Source: Hypholoma sublateritium FD-334 SS-4
Lineage: Eukaryota; Basidiomycota; Agaricomycetes; Agaricales; Strophariaceae
Length of the DNA: 64,000 nucleotides
Assembly: GCA_000827495.1 (NCBI GenBank)
Contig: KN817617.1
Location: 62,001-126,000, forward strand
Reading direction: 5' to 3'
Shown: piece after piece, positions 34,583 through 45,581 of the stretch
How positions within the stretch are numbered: the stretch's first letter is position 1
How the letters are laid out: every line of letters begins with the position of its first letter
Notes under the pieces: generated by a model
Seen by the model: the letters and a program-made list of their open reading frames with translations, nothing else
The model's database searches: none
Told to the model about the DNA's origin: nothing
Program-made: the position numbers and the translations under genes

Positions 34583-37500
34583 TCACCGTGCGGCTGCAGG
34601 TCTCGATGGAAGTTCTAGATGGGTTCTCGCTGCGCTCCGACGTGCCCTCAAACCAGGCTCTTCGTCCTCGGAGGTATGCCGAAAGCATAGGAAATGCACA
34701 GACGTTATATTTCGCGCAGCAGCAACTATCTTCTGTGTCGCCGCATATCCTGTTTCAAACTGCGGCTTGCTTATGAGGTGTTTATGGGCCTCCCGGAGCT
34801 GCTTGTTGATGAGTCGATCAAACGCTTCTGCGATATGAGCATCGCGCCCGTAGCTAGCGAGTGACTTTTGCAGGAACGCCACGTCCATGATTGCCTATTT
34901 GAGATCGCGATTGAATAAGCGCCCAGGGAACCGAATTAGAGATTAGCGCACCGTAAGTAAGCCTTCCACTCCAAAGCGGGGAACCTGTCGGAAGACCTGG
35001 GAAAGTTCTGCGACTAATTCGATTACGAGGCCGCCGAGGATTTTTCTGAGGAGCGCTGGGGTGATGGTGCAGAGGTGGGCGTGAATTTCCACCAAAAAAT
35101 TGAGAATCTTGAATATCTGAGGGCGGATGGCTGAGTGGACAGCTAAGTTGCATTGATTGTGACAGATAAAAGCAGAGCCTACCAGTGGGAAGTGGTCCAT
35201 GGTACCAATCGATTCCACTTTGGAGCACCGCCTCTTTCAGGAGCGCCTTGAACACACGCATCCGGGGTTCTGTATAACGCTCAAAAAGGTCATCATCGAG
35301 CTCTTCCAGAACAGCTGCCAAGCACTATGGAAGAAAAATTAAGAAAAAGGCTCTTGCGAAATATACCTATGAACGCACATTTTTTTGTTCCGTGAAAACC
35401 AACCCGAACACGCTCTCAAGCTGCGCTATCATCCCCGGTACGTCCTGTTTGGAAAAGCGCGCAATGTTCGAGATAACAATAAGCAGTCGATTGTTCTAAA
35501 AAAATGACCCGCTATTCAGAAGAGACCATTTTGTGCCCACGCTGACGCACCGCATCCTTCAGATCGACGAGCTCATGCAGGCTCATCTCCATTGAGCCTG
35601 CCCCCTCTGCAATAATCGGATTTTGCACGATTGGCGAACCCTCTGACGCGAGAAGAACAAGCCCATCGAGGAACCTATGTGTGGCCTCAAACGCTGTATT
35701 CGTGATCTTCGTTGTGAGTTCCTGCGGAATGCGCGTGTGATGCGTGTTGTTCGGGAGCGCCGTCTCCCCACCTGTCGCAATGCGGTAGGCGGCAGTCATC
35801 ATATGCTTCTGAAAGAGCTCGAACTGCACGAGGTAGCGCGTCGACGAGGACGCCGCGTCCCAGCACGCGATCCACGTCTCGAGGTAGTAGAACATCGTCG
35901 CATCTGCCACCCCAGTGAGCACACTCTTTTGGGTCTGTAAAGCTCGCACGCACGCACCTCGAATCCACGTATTTGTCAAGAAATCTACGAAGCGCCACTT
36001 CACGCTGTCCACGAGACTAGCGAGGCCGTTCCGCACCTCCGCAGAGATGTCAAGCGCCGTGAGCTCGCTTACGCAGTCCTGCACCTCGCTGAAGATGCGC
36101 TGCATGTGGTACGCCGTGCACAGCGAATGCGAATTCCCGGGGAGGCGTAGCGGGTATGTGTGCGCGCCGACGGCGGTACTGTTCTTCTCTTCGGCTGCCA
36201 TGACGACCAGTTCGGAAAGCACGAAGAACCGCGAGATGAGCAAAATATACTGATTGACGATGTCAAGGGCCATCGTGCGGCACTGCGTCGGACTGCGTTT
36301 TGCGCCTGCACCGAGATTCTAAGTGTGGAACGCAATTAATTTTATGCAGTAGAACGCACGCAAGTGTCAAATTTCACCCTCTTGATTTTGCCTCTAATTA
36401 GGACTTTGGAAATTCGCCAGAAGGTGGGAAGGGATGAGGCGATGACTTCAGAGACCGACCTAACGAGCTCGAAGATTGCGTTCCATGCTACCTCTGTGGA
36501 TGATTGCGCTGTAAGGCAGAATGACACTTGCATCAATTCCAGTACTATGAAGACATGGTCACGCACATACCGAGGGCTGCATCTGACCGCTTTGCATAGA
36601 GGTAGTCCACGGCAGTCTGTAGTTCAATCCTCGAAGTATCCTCGGCACTCTCTGCGGCCCCCAGCGTCTGCAGCACATCTAGAATAAAGCGGTTAGTCCG
36701 AACTGCCACACTGTTACAGAAAGCGCGAACAATCAATTTCTTGGGTGGCCTTGCGCTCCGCAATCGTCAGCGCATTCATGATGCTCGCGTGATGGTAATC
36801 GAAGTAGATCCATAGCGGGTCCTCGTCCGCGGGGATCTCCATCAAAGTCCTGCCCGCCTCATGTGTATCAGCCCCGGCACCATAAATGCACCGCAGCCCG
36901 AGAAGCACTCACTCGAGCGCTTTGTCCTGCTCCTCGCTCGTGCGCCCCGTGTCCATCAGTTGTGCGACGAGCACCTGCTTCAACTCTACCATCGCGCGCT
37001 CGACGGTCCTCCACACCTTGTCCAGCACGCGCGCCTGCTGCTCCTGCGCACGGATGCGCGTTGTGGCGGATGCGGCGGCTGCAGGACCTTGTGAGATGGG
37101 TAACAACTGCCCGGGCCGGTTCTGCAGGATATACTTCCCCTTCTTGTAGTCGCGCAGCGCGAGCTCGTAGTGGCCCTGGAAAACGAAATACGCGTAAGGC
37201 GCCCTGGCGAGTGCGGGAGAGACAGATGGCGCACCGTGGCAATCGACTCCATGATGAAGCTCGGGAGGTTGAAGAAGAACTTGGAGCGCTCGAACACGGT
37301 GAACGTTGTGCGCAGGCGTTCTGCGTTGGCCGAAGTCTCGAGCACGGGGAGGAAGATTTGGTTGCCCTTCTGCGCCCCGCCTAATCATCGGAGGGTCAGC
37401 GCTGGGGTGTGGAGGCACATGCGTGGGACGTCGCACTGCGGAGATGATCGAACAGAGGCCGTGTTGCGTGGTCCCGTTCTAGCGAAAGGACGTCGTGCTT

Positions 37501-38190
37501 CATTTCCTCATATAACGCTATATAAAAATATGGAAAAGTCAGTACGCAGCCTCGTCGATAGCGCATATATCCACCCAAACCGCGCACTTGGGGTCTGCGG
37601 GTAGAGTACTGAAACTCAAGGGAACAACGCACCTTCCGTCGCGCCCTTTACGACCACGAACCGCCCGAAGTTGTCCCCCACCAGCACACGCACCGCGCCC
37701 TCGCGCGCCTCGAGCACGCGCTCCAGACGCGTGACGCCACGAGCCAGATCGTGGAGCCCCGCCTGGGGGTGCGCCAGTGAGAGGTAAGCTATTGGGTCGA
37801 ACGTAACCGACGTGAGCAGAGTCGTCGCCCCTGCCCAGCGATGCTGTGTAGTCAGCTTCTGTCAGCAGGAGGCTTGGAGCACGTACGTCTATCCTCGTCC
37901 AAGTCGCGCCAGCTGCGGGTGTGCGCGAGGATACCGCTTCAGCGCTGATGCTCGGTGTGCACCTGAGTTGAGTACTCACCTTGGCTCCGTCACCAGGCCG
38001 AGCGGATCGTCGTCGTTCATCACCCCTAACGCCTGGCCGGAATCAGCGCCTTCGTCTATTTCTTCCCATTTCCTAGAATATATTTGAATGGCAGAGGCCA
38101 ACAAAGGTGTGATGCAACATACGAAGGCTGGAGCGAACTGATCCTGTACAGATTCAAGAGTGCCTGTTGATCGATATCGAATTTCAGCAT
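34583..38190 (-). CDS. SEC5: Exocyst complex component Sec5
   Basis: Subunit of the exocyst, which tethers secretory vesicles at the plasma membrane. The ATG at 38190 begins MLKFDIDQQALLNLYRISSL, a typical fungal Sec5 start. Later exons give TEPRWAGATTLLTSVTFDPI, RVLVGDNFGRFVVVKG, RSATSHAKQGAQKGNQIF, the diagnostic TFTVFERSKFFFNLPSFIME, LALRDYKKGKYILQNRPGQL, IYFDYHHASIMNALTIAERK, a large exon at 36273-35512 (ISRFFVLSELVVMAAEEKN, TAYHMQRIFSEVQDCVSEL), and a C-terminal part with MDVAFLQKSLASYGRDAHIA and NITSVHFLCFRHTSEDEE, ending at 34583. At least eight introns. A branch-like TACTAAT plus CTAACAG just upstream of the start suggests a possible extra 5' exon. All expected regions are present. 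Confidence 0.93.
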
Positions 38191-38495
38191 TTGGATGGAC
38201 GGCTTGCTATCAGCTGTTAGATATTAGTATTAGGTGCCTTGTCCAGGAACTCAGCGAGGAAGAATAGTGGACGAAAGGAATCAAACAGCGGCAGGCGTGT
38301 TTCACCTTCAACATTGTAATGACCGATTTGGCATACATTTATTTAGTAGATTGTGTTGGCGGTCGTATGGACCCTGCACAAGGTGGAAAACCAGAGACAG
38401 CACTAGTGGCGGCACATAACAAGGACAAGTATGCAGGTATCTGGCAGATGATTAAATAAATGGTTTGACTGTGTTTAGCGTACATAGAGCACGAA
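38191..38495. other. Short intergenic, SEC5 to MRPL16
   Basis: About 305 bp between two minus-strand genes. It must contain the SEC5 promoter and the 3' end of the uL16m transcript. A TACTAATATCTAACAG-like stretch near 38216 could be the 3' end of a SEC5 5' UTR intron. Confidence 0.45.
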
Positions 38496-39335
38496 TCATA
38501 GCGAGGCGGTAGCAGGTGCGCTGGCAATGTTTTCAGGGATGACAGAGGGGTCTATTTCGGCAGGCTTTGGGGGTGTGAGGACCAGATATCCAAGACGTGG
38601 GGGCGTCGACTTGTTGATGAATTCCATGTTTGTCGGCAGTTTTGCGGCGGCTTGACGGAGGACTATATGCGCTTTTAGTCAGAACGAGATGGCGGGCATG
38701 ACGAATGAGACGAACTGTCGCGTGCAAGCTCCTCACGAATGGGTACACCACCAATCTCAAAGATGACGCGGCCAATGGGAACACTTTAGAGAAATTAGCT
38801 AGTCAAAATGCGAAGTCAGGCAGGTCGCGCACCGAGTGGCCCAAAACTCGAAAGTACCCTTCCCTTTACCCATACGTGTCTCGTTTCCCTGAATTCCACA
38901 TAAATAAGCGTATATAGTGAGTTTGAAGACCGACGCACGCACCTTTATACAGACGGGAATATCAGGGAAGACCCGCAAGTACACCTTGCTGCCCTTGAGT
39001 ACCTTGAGCTTCTTCAGGATGACCTCGCGGGCGGTGGTAAGCTGCTTCTGCGTGAGTCGAGCTCCATTTCCCTTAATACGAATGCCCCAGTCGCCATAGG
39101 CGAGAGTCGTGCCCTTTGTCGAGCCGCCGGTGGGGATGGGGATGCGTCCCTTGTGCCGCTTGATGTTCTTCACCTGCTTCGGCGCGAGTGTCGCACGGCC
39201 GCGAGTAAATATTCCAAGCGGAGATAGTGCAGTATCGACACGGTGCTGAGACGTCGGCGGCTGGGCGACACGGGCACGGACCAGGCTGGACGCGCCAACG
39301 CCCACCGCCCGACGGAAGGAGGACAGAGAAAACAT
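38496..39335 (-). CDS. MRPL16: Mitochondrial ribosomal protein uL16m
   Basis: Mitochondrial large-subunit protein of the L16/L10e family. The ATG at 39335 gives MFSLSSFRRAVGVGASSLVR, an Arg/Ser-rich presequence-like N-terminus. Then LAPKQVKNIKRHKGRIPIPT, GTTLAYGDWGIRIKGNGARL, TQKQLTTAREVILKKLKVLK and YLRVFPDIPVCIK precede an intron near 38944. Next ETRMGKGKGTFEFWATR, VPIGRVIFEIGGVPIREELA, and after the last intron ILRQAAAKLPTNMEFINKST continue to the end ..VIPENIASAPATASL, stop at 38496. Three introns are inferred. The space directly upstream is the duplicated fragment described at 39400-40075, so the gene's promoter lies in or next to it. Confidence 0.93.
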
Positions 39336-39399
39336 GGTGATTACGTAACGAAAACAGCGCGAGAAGCGGCGCGCACGGCGCGTCACACGTCACGCGGGC

Positions 39400-40075
39400 A
39401 GCCACCCGGAGTTGTTTCCAAGTTGTTTCCTGTAGCGTTAAATAGCTACCAAAACAATAGAGATGGGTATAGCCGTAAGTTTCCTGGGGAGACACCTACT
39501 TTGAAACGGGTCGAAGCAGACATTTTATACGTGCTCGATGTGCACATTCATTAGAGCCGAAGTGTCGTACTTTAATCATGGGTACATGGAAGTTTCCTAT
39601 ATTTTCCCATACAATGGATTTAATATTGAGCCTCGAACGTTTGAGGAGCTGACCACCGTTCAGTTCGGCCGCAGGCTCGCCAGTATTCCGTGTGACATAG
39701 TACCTGTCGCTCATACCAGGATCTAATTGGCAGTTGGAATTGAACACTAACGTATTCATAGTATGTACTGAGCCAGAGTAAAACCAATCTAGTAAACAAA
39801 AGGAGTAGGGGCTCATCAGCAGAGAAAACCGATTTCTGCTGTTCTTTCCCTGATAGAAGCGGAAGTGGAAACAAATACAGAATGTCCGCTGACCTGTATC
39901 AAATCCTGAAGTCTTTCCTGCGGCATTTGTTGCGCTGTCACCGTGAGCATGTGAACCATGCAAACCGCGGTTCAATATATTTGGATTCGGTGTTCTGTGA
40001 TCCCCCGGGCGCCTATTGACAAAAATGGACACAGTCCTCGGACATATTGCCTGGTAGCTTCTTATTAGATATGTC
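39400..40075. repeat. Diverged partial copy of the DUF5648 gene 5' region (copy A)
   Basis: This segment aligns in the same order and orientation with 41545-42595. Shared blocks include ttgtttcctg (about 39423 and 41554), atcatgggtacatggaa (39575-39591 and 41790-41806), gggcgcctattgacaaa (40007-40023 and 42520-42536), and acatattgc..ttattagatat at the far end. A decayed signal-peptide remnant and a TATAAAAT remnant (39522-39529, minus) are recognisable, but the coding body is absent: the MRPL16 gene begins there instead. Copy A is about 380 bp shorter than copy B. Confidence 0.7.
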
Positions 40076-40973
40076 GAGTTTATAGGTACTCTGTGCATTC
40101 CTACAGATGTGCGCCACAGCGGACTTACAGCCAACTTGCAGCAGACTCAGGTTGGATTTCTGGTGACGTTGGGTAGGTTCCCTAAGACTCCACCATTCAA
40201 TGTTCAATCCCCATAAAGCGACCCTCTCTACATCGGTGTTTCCAATGAAAGTGTTGCAGTCGTGGTGATGAGCAGTCAATGAGCAGTGAGCGCTAGTGAG
40301 CGCACACCAGCGGTGCTCGCGAAATTGGACCAAGTCCCGCAAGCCATGTGATATTAATTCCCGCGCCTCGCCGCCTTCCCACGGTCCGCCGATGCATTGC
40401 GCGACTGCGCCCGACGTAGCTCTTAGTACTTGCCGCTCCTCACTAGAATATACTGCGATACAAACGTTACTTAACAGCACATATAAGTAAGGACAGATCA
40501 AACACTCCAGGACTTACGAATGCATTTATCACGAACGCGCACCATGCTTGTCATTTATAGTAGTCGGAATCGAGCGAGGCGAACGCGCGATGAGCGCTCA
40601 GGCTGGTTGATGCACCCAAGATGCAGCGTCAGTGCGGCGGGTCGGGACGCACGCCTTTTTCTACGTCAAAGTGAGGACAGTTGACTGCTCGGCACTACCG
40701 CCTGCGGCCTGGCGGTGCGGTGCGACGTGCGCGAGTGCGACTCTTTATTTCCTAATTCTCTGAGCTTTCTCTTTTCCCTACTTCCACTACTTACTACCCC
40801 ATGATTTCCATTCTGAATTGTCAGACCGAGCTTAAAGTTGCTCGAAAAGATCCATATTTGCATATTCAATTTTCAATCTCTTACTTGCGTCCTCCAACTA
40901 CATCCCGACCAAATCATCCAAAGCCAGGACTGGGATGAAGATGCAACTCTATGAAGAGCAATCGCAGTCTTTA
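40076..40973. other. Intergenic, between copy A and the DUF5648 gene
   Basis: About 900 bp downstream of the DUF5648 gene. A minus-strand open frame at 40013-40501 overlaps the duplicated copy and has no motif. No gene recognised. Confidence 0.4.
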
Positions 40974-41614
40974 TCAAAATTTAGCGAAGTCAATCTCGGG
41001 ATGTAAGGTCAGCGGCGTACCTAGTGGAAGAACATATCCTTGGATGCCAGCATCGACATATCCAAGCTGAATCATCCGATTACGGCCGTTGATATTGGTC
41101 GTGTACCAATGATCTCCGAGAGACCCACTGAATACAGAATAGAGCGGGATGCTCCCACAGATTTGCGTCGGATACACGTAGGCAACAATTCCGTCTACGC
41201 TATAGCCTGATGCGCTGGGAACGGCGCCATTGGTCGAGACGAGAAACGCCCAGTCCAACAGTGCGCTATTGGAGAGGCGGTAGATGGGAACAGTAAAGTT
41301 GGACGGGCCAGGAAACACGCGTGCCAAGGGACCTTGTATTTGGAAATCCGAGCCCACGGAATTTCCCCCGACAATGTCTTCCAGCAGAGGGTCCCACAAA
41401 TGGCCTTTCCAGCTGGGGCTGTAAGCTTGAATAGCAACGACAGCGGTGGTTGGATCGGCACAAGTGAGGGCTGACCTCTCCTGTAAGGCCATATATGTAT
41501 CCATTAGCAAAAGACAGGTGTACGAATCAGTGAGATACTGACTTCGAAGTTGTTTCCTGCAGCGTTAACCGCTATAAAAATGGAAACGGTTCCAAGTAGT
41601 GCAGAGAGCTTCAT
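40974..41614 (-). CDS. Secreted DUF5648-type protein
   Basis: A small predicted secreted protein of about 200 residues. The ATG at 41614 starts MKLSALLGTVSIFIAVNAAG, a clear signal peptide. One intron joins NNFE to ERSALTCADPTTAVVAIQAY (acceptor CTTACAG near 41482). The body contains IPLYSVFSGSLGDHWYTTN and QLGYVDAGIQGYVLPLG, preceded by a weaker repeat (ALLDWAFLVS..GYSVDGIVAYVYPTQ), the twin pattern of the DUF5648 beta-type domain found in many fungal secreted proteins. The stop is at 40974. A TATA box lies 67 bp upstream of the ATG. The first intron donor reads GTCAGT, slightly unusual. Function is unknown; related domains are sometimes attached to lectins or hydrolases. Confidence 0.85.
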
Positions 41615-42595
41615 CTTTGAGAGCGTTTGAGTGCGAGTTATCTGGGTTAACACTTACTTTTTAAACCGGTCGAATCAAACCTTTTATATCTCGTTTTTAC
41701 ATATTTTGAGATTGCGGTGAGATCGCGGAAATAGTTGGGAAATCGTGAGTCACTGCGCCAAGTCGTGAAAGTCAACGTTCCGGATTTTGATCATGGGTAC
41801 ATGGAAACTTCAATATGTTTCCGATACACGTTTGAAGAACTTCTGACCATGCGTTGTGCATATAGCAGAAGCATCCACTATGACTTCCATCTTCCATTTT
41901 CCAATTACTTGTCTGAATTAAGCACCGGCGCTAAAAAATATCAAATGGAAGAGTGCAGGGAAGATGTCATCAGTAGATCCTGACTGATCGTTATATGTAC
42001 GTGTCGACAAATATATGTACATAGGAGACTACCTTCAACCATATGCCAACTTGTGGAAGATTGACGTTACAGGTTACACGAGGAAATTTAGGGCGTAGAA
42101 CAACATCTGGTGGATTCCGATAGGTATGGATTATAGGAAACTGTGGGTTATTTATGAGAGACACGGGTCAAGATAAATTCGACTACATGCAAAAAAAATC
42201 TGCAGCATTCTATGATTAGTACTTGGTGCTCAGAGAAGGATCACCTAGGCGTCAATTGAATTAGAACCTGTGTGACCGCTGTTGTTTGAGATTCGAAGTA
42301 CTTAATAGTAGTAGAATATCAACGGGAAAAACCAATCTCCGTTGTTCTGTCTTTAACAGAAGTGGCAAGGTAAATGACTACAACACACCTTCTGACGTTT
42401 ATAGCTTAAGAAATCTTTCCTGTCACTTTTCAACGCTGTCAGGAGCACGCGGACCATGTAAATTCACAATACATATTTATTTTTAGACTCGATGTTGTAT
42501 TAGTTTAAGTAATCCCTCTGGGCGCCTATTGACAAATTCTGACATAGCCATATGATCAGACATATTGCTCGGTGGTTTGTTATTAGATATCAATA
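41545..42595. repeat. Duplicated 5' region of the DUF5648 gene (copy B)
   Basis: The intact partner of the repeat at 39400-40075. It runs from the signal-peptide exon of the DUF5648 gene through its TATA box and about 980 bp of upstream sequence. The two copies share several exact blocks of 10-17 bases in the same order, with divergence and an internal length difference between them. Confidence 0.7.
41681..41688 (-). promoter_or_regulatory. TATA box of the DUF5648 gene
   Basis: TATAAAAG on the minus strand, 67 bp upstream of the ATG at 41614. A degraded counterpart is visible in the duplicated copy at 39522-39529. Confidence 0.65.
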
Positions 42596-43136
42596 AAATA
42601 TGAACATGGCCTCCGATAACCATGGTACGTCTAAATTTCAACACATGTGGCCAACGACGCATCTCCGGCTGGCGCCACTTGCCGCTTCACCGGGGCCAAA
42701 TCCTCCGTCGTTGCCGATGAAGATGATGACGACGGGGGAGAGCACGGAGCTCAAATCCCTCGCCGGGCCCCACAGAGTCGACCACTCCGCCCCAGCTGCG
42801 AACAAACCATTCGTCTTCTCCACGAATACCACATCGACATCCCCGGAACCCGTTTCTTCGCCGAGATGGCGCGCGGAAGCCCAGCAGCTTTCCCATCATC
42901 TCAATTGGACCGTATTCTTAGAGAGCAAGCACTCGACTCCAACGTTATCCTCACATCTATCTATCGCACTACTAGTAACCTTGTTGTGAGAATAATATTT
43001 TGCGAAGATATCGGCTAGCCGCTTGGGCAGCCATTGTCTTTCGCACATGCTAAAGCGCTTGAACTCCCTCAACTCCAGTCGTCATTGGACTCGGAAGCCA
43101 CACAAACGTATTTAGTCTCCCTAAAGCAGCCGCTCT

Positions 43137-43212
43137 ACGTAGTGCACGAAGGTTCAAAAAGTTACATAGTAACTTTTTGAACCAATTTTGAACCTTCATG
43201 CACTATGTACGT
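43137..43212. repeat. Nested hairpin element
   Basis: The outer arms read acgtagtgcacgaaggttc and, on the other strand, acgtacatagtgcatgaagg. Inside is a perfect 15-bp stem, ggttcaaaaagttac at 43151-43165 and its complement at 43169-43183, around a 3-nt loop (ata). The arms share the ggttcaaaa motif four times in alternating orientation. It looks like a very small foldback element. Confidence 0.7.
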
Positions 43213-43287
43213 CAGACGAACATAATTAGTTATCCGCATTTGGAAATCATCTCACGTGCGCGTGGTTGATGCCAAATGGCTAACGCG

Positions 43288-43295
43288 TATAAATA
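43288..43295 (+). promoter_or_regulatory. TATA box of the gene at 43367
   Basis: TATAAATA lies 72 bp upstream of the first ATG of the two-intron gene at 43367-44033, the expected distance for a fungal TATA promoter. Confidence 0.65.
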
Positions 43296-43366
43296 GTATC
43301 ACTCCAAGTTCTCTTTGCCTTCTCTCTGCGACGAACGGCGTACATACCACGCAGTAACTTCGACAA

Positions 43367-44033
43367 ATGATTTCAAAGTAAGTTTCTAATACACGTAGGT
43401 CAGCGTGCTCTTATTCTTCTTTGACTCTAGAAACGATTCGGAGAATAGAATGAGGTGAGCCACTCACCGACTTTCGTAGTTGATCTGATGATCAGACCGA
43501 ATATGAACAGACCAGAGGAAGAATTGAATTCGAAACCGGCGACCCCTGTAACCGCTCCAGACGCTGGTGGATTTCTTAGTCCTTGGGACGCTACGGTGCC
43601 TACGGAAATACAACTGCGCCCAGCAATCCGCCTCGTGGGGGAACCCCAAACAAACGGCAGACCTACTCCGCTCAGAGTATGCGGATACGTCTTCCTTATA
43701 TCTGATATCGTGAAGTGGATGGACTCGCAACAACTGATACCTGAACTGAAGGGATCTCCAGCGGATCGCGCGGACAAGGGTTGGAGCTACCTTGTGAACA
43801 TTTTAGGTCCACGTGGGATAACATGCTGGTTGGTCCGCACACACTTCCTCGACGAACATGGGAAGCCGACAAAGCGGAAATGCACCGCGACGTCCCTGAT
43901 ACTAGGGTCAAACGAGACCAAGGAAGAAAGACTTGCGACAAGGAACATGAAGAAGATAGAATTAATTCACAAGGTTTTCAAAATCCCTATGGGAGCGCTT
44001 GGAGCCCCGGAATGGTTTGTACCTGCGGAGTAG
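43367..44033 (+). CDS. Small protein of unknown function
   Basis: Not recognised. My preferred model starts at ATG 43367 with MISK and splices a GTAAGT..CTCTAG intron to NDSENRM. A GTGAGC..GATCAG intron then joins RPNMNRPEEELNSKPATPVT and runs open to the stop at 44031-44033. A simpler start would be the ATG at 43488. The product is about 190 residues: a Pro/Thr-rich N-terminus, then a compact part with LRVCGYVFLISDIVKWMDSQ, GWSYLVNILGPRGITCWLVR and a basic helix ERLATRNMKKIELIHKVFKI. There is no signal peptide. A TATA box at 43288 supports transcription. Its position among duplicated and hairpin sequences suggests a lineage-specific gene. Confidence 0.6.
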
Positions 44034-45581
44034 GTGAATCGTGGTCCGTCGGTCACCGTTAACGGACATTAACTGTATCATCATCGCATGGCTGTATCGG
44101 AATTCCTTCTTGTCCATGATTGTCGCTCTGCAGATGCATGGTTTCGATGTAAATTCTGTATTATTGCTACGGAGCTATCGCTTTATTTAATAGACCACTT
44201 ACTTTCTCACTGATGTAGTTTTGAGCTGTACGCGGTCGGTGTCATGAGTGTGTCTGCTGTCTCCGACGGCCATTAAGTATGGTTAGAGGTTTTGGGAGGA
44301 ACCCATGGTTCCCAAATGTCTCTGCCAAGCTAGCAGCTTGTGCCCACTTCGACCATGCTTCGACGCGAATGAGTAGTTTGTACCTCGCACTTAACACGTA
44401 CGCGCATCATTATAATTGATCTGGGCAGCCCAATGCCCTTGCTTCATTACACCCGCAACTTCGTCAGTTCTATGGGCCGAGCGAGTGGAAGCGTCTTCTT
44501 CCTGCACACCCGATTACGCCTCCAGGAAAGGTCTGTTCCGGAGTGTGTACTCCATTATACACGGAAACAATTCTGCGTGCCTATATTTGAAGAGAACACA
44601 GCGCAGTATATTGGAAGTAAAGCTGCAGTCGCGGATTTGAGATAATCACGGGCTAGACATTGAGCGGGCTGAAGTTGAGGAACCCACACAGGCGGAAGAT
44701 GACAATCTAGGCAAGCGCAGATAGAGCAGTTGGACGCGCTAGTACACAGGATAGGATGGTAGCAAGAAGCGAGCGTTCGTTATCAACACAAGCTTCCAGT
44801 TTAACAGCGCGTCTTGAGTGCCGGCGGATACTCTGAAAGCCCGCGAGACGACATCTTGGACGCGCAGACACCGTCCAGCCGCGGCGCGGTGTGCCGGGTA
44901 GCTATCAGAGAAGGTGAGAGTTGCTGGCACCTGAATATTGGCTAACAGAGCAACCTTTCCAAACTGCACCTCAGTCTACGGTGCGTCGACAGGCATCTTC
45001 AGGAGCTGGAGCTGCGCGAGCTGGATCCGGGAGCCACGGTATTTGGAAGGTGCTATAGCTAGAGACCGTAATAAAAACTGCATCCGGCGCCTAGTGGTCA
45101 CCGGTGACATCGTCGAAGGGCGATGACAAGAGTGTACGTGCATATGAGATTCCTTCTTCGTCCCGAGAGGATTGGGATGGGGCATGTGCGATGTACTACG
45201 GGTGCTGCTGAGCGCTCGGCATCCTGCACTGCGCCCTGCCGCACCTCAGCTTCCTTCGTCGACAGTCGTGGAACATCTAACGGCGTATGAGATGAGTAGA
45301 GCTGTGGTTGTTGCGCGTTACGGCGGTGCTGCTTATGAAGACTCTCTCCGGGAGAATTGTATGCGTCCTGCAGCAGTCGAGCCTCCAGTTGTCTGTAAGC
45401 TGTCGAGGGTGCAGAGCGAACGCGAGCGGCGCCCATCCGATGTCCTCTTTGTCACAGTTGGGACATGGTGTGACCGCTAAGCGGGCTTTGAAACTGCGCC
45501 TGACTGCTGCCCACCACCAGCACGCACACTCCACCAAGACCTCATTGACACCTCTCCTGTTCTCTCTTAGAACCTCCTACA
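44034..45581. other. Intergenic upstream of PRP3
   Basis: About 1.5 kb with several medium open frames on both strands, none carrying a recognisable motif. A plus-strand stretch near 44430-44640 (for example LPQLRQFYGPSEWKRLL in one frame) looks faintly protein-like but is broken by stops. It may hold a decayed gene. The last ~200 bp must contain the PRP3 promoter. Confidence 0.4.

Larger units (their letters stand above)
42596..43366. other. Intergenic with hairpin element and TATA box
   Basis: About 770 bp. The first 420 bp is open in more than one frame (for example 42647-43018 plus, with an Asp-rich patch VADEDDDDGG) but resembles nothing known. It then contains the hairpin at 43137-43212 and the promoter of the next gene. 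Confidence 0.4.
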
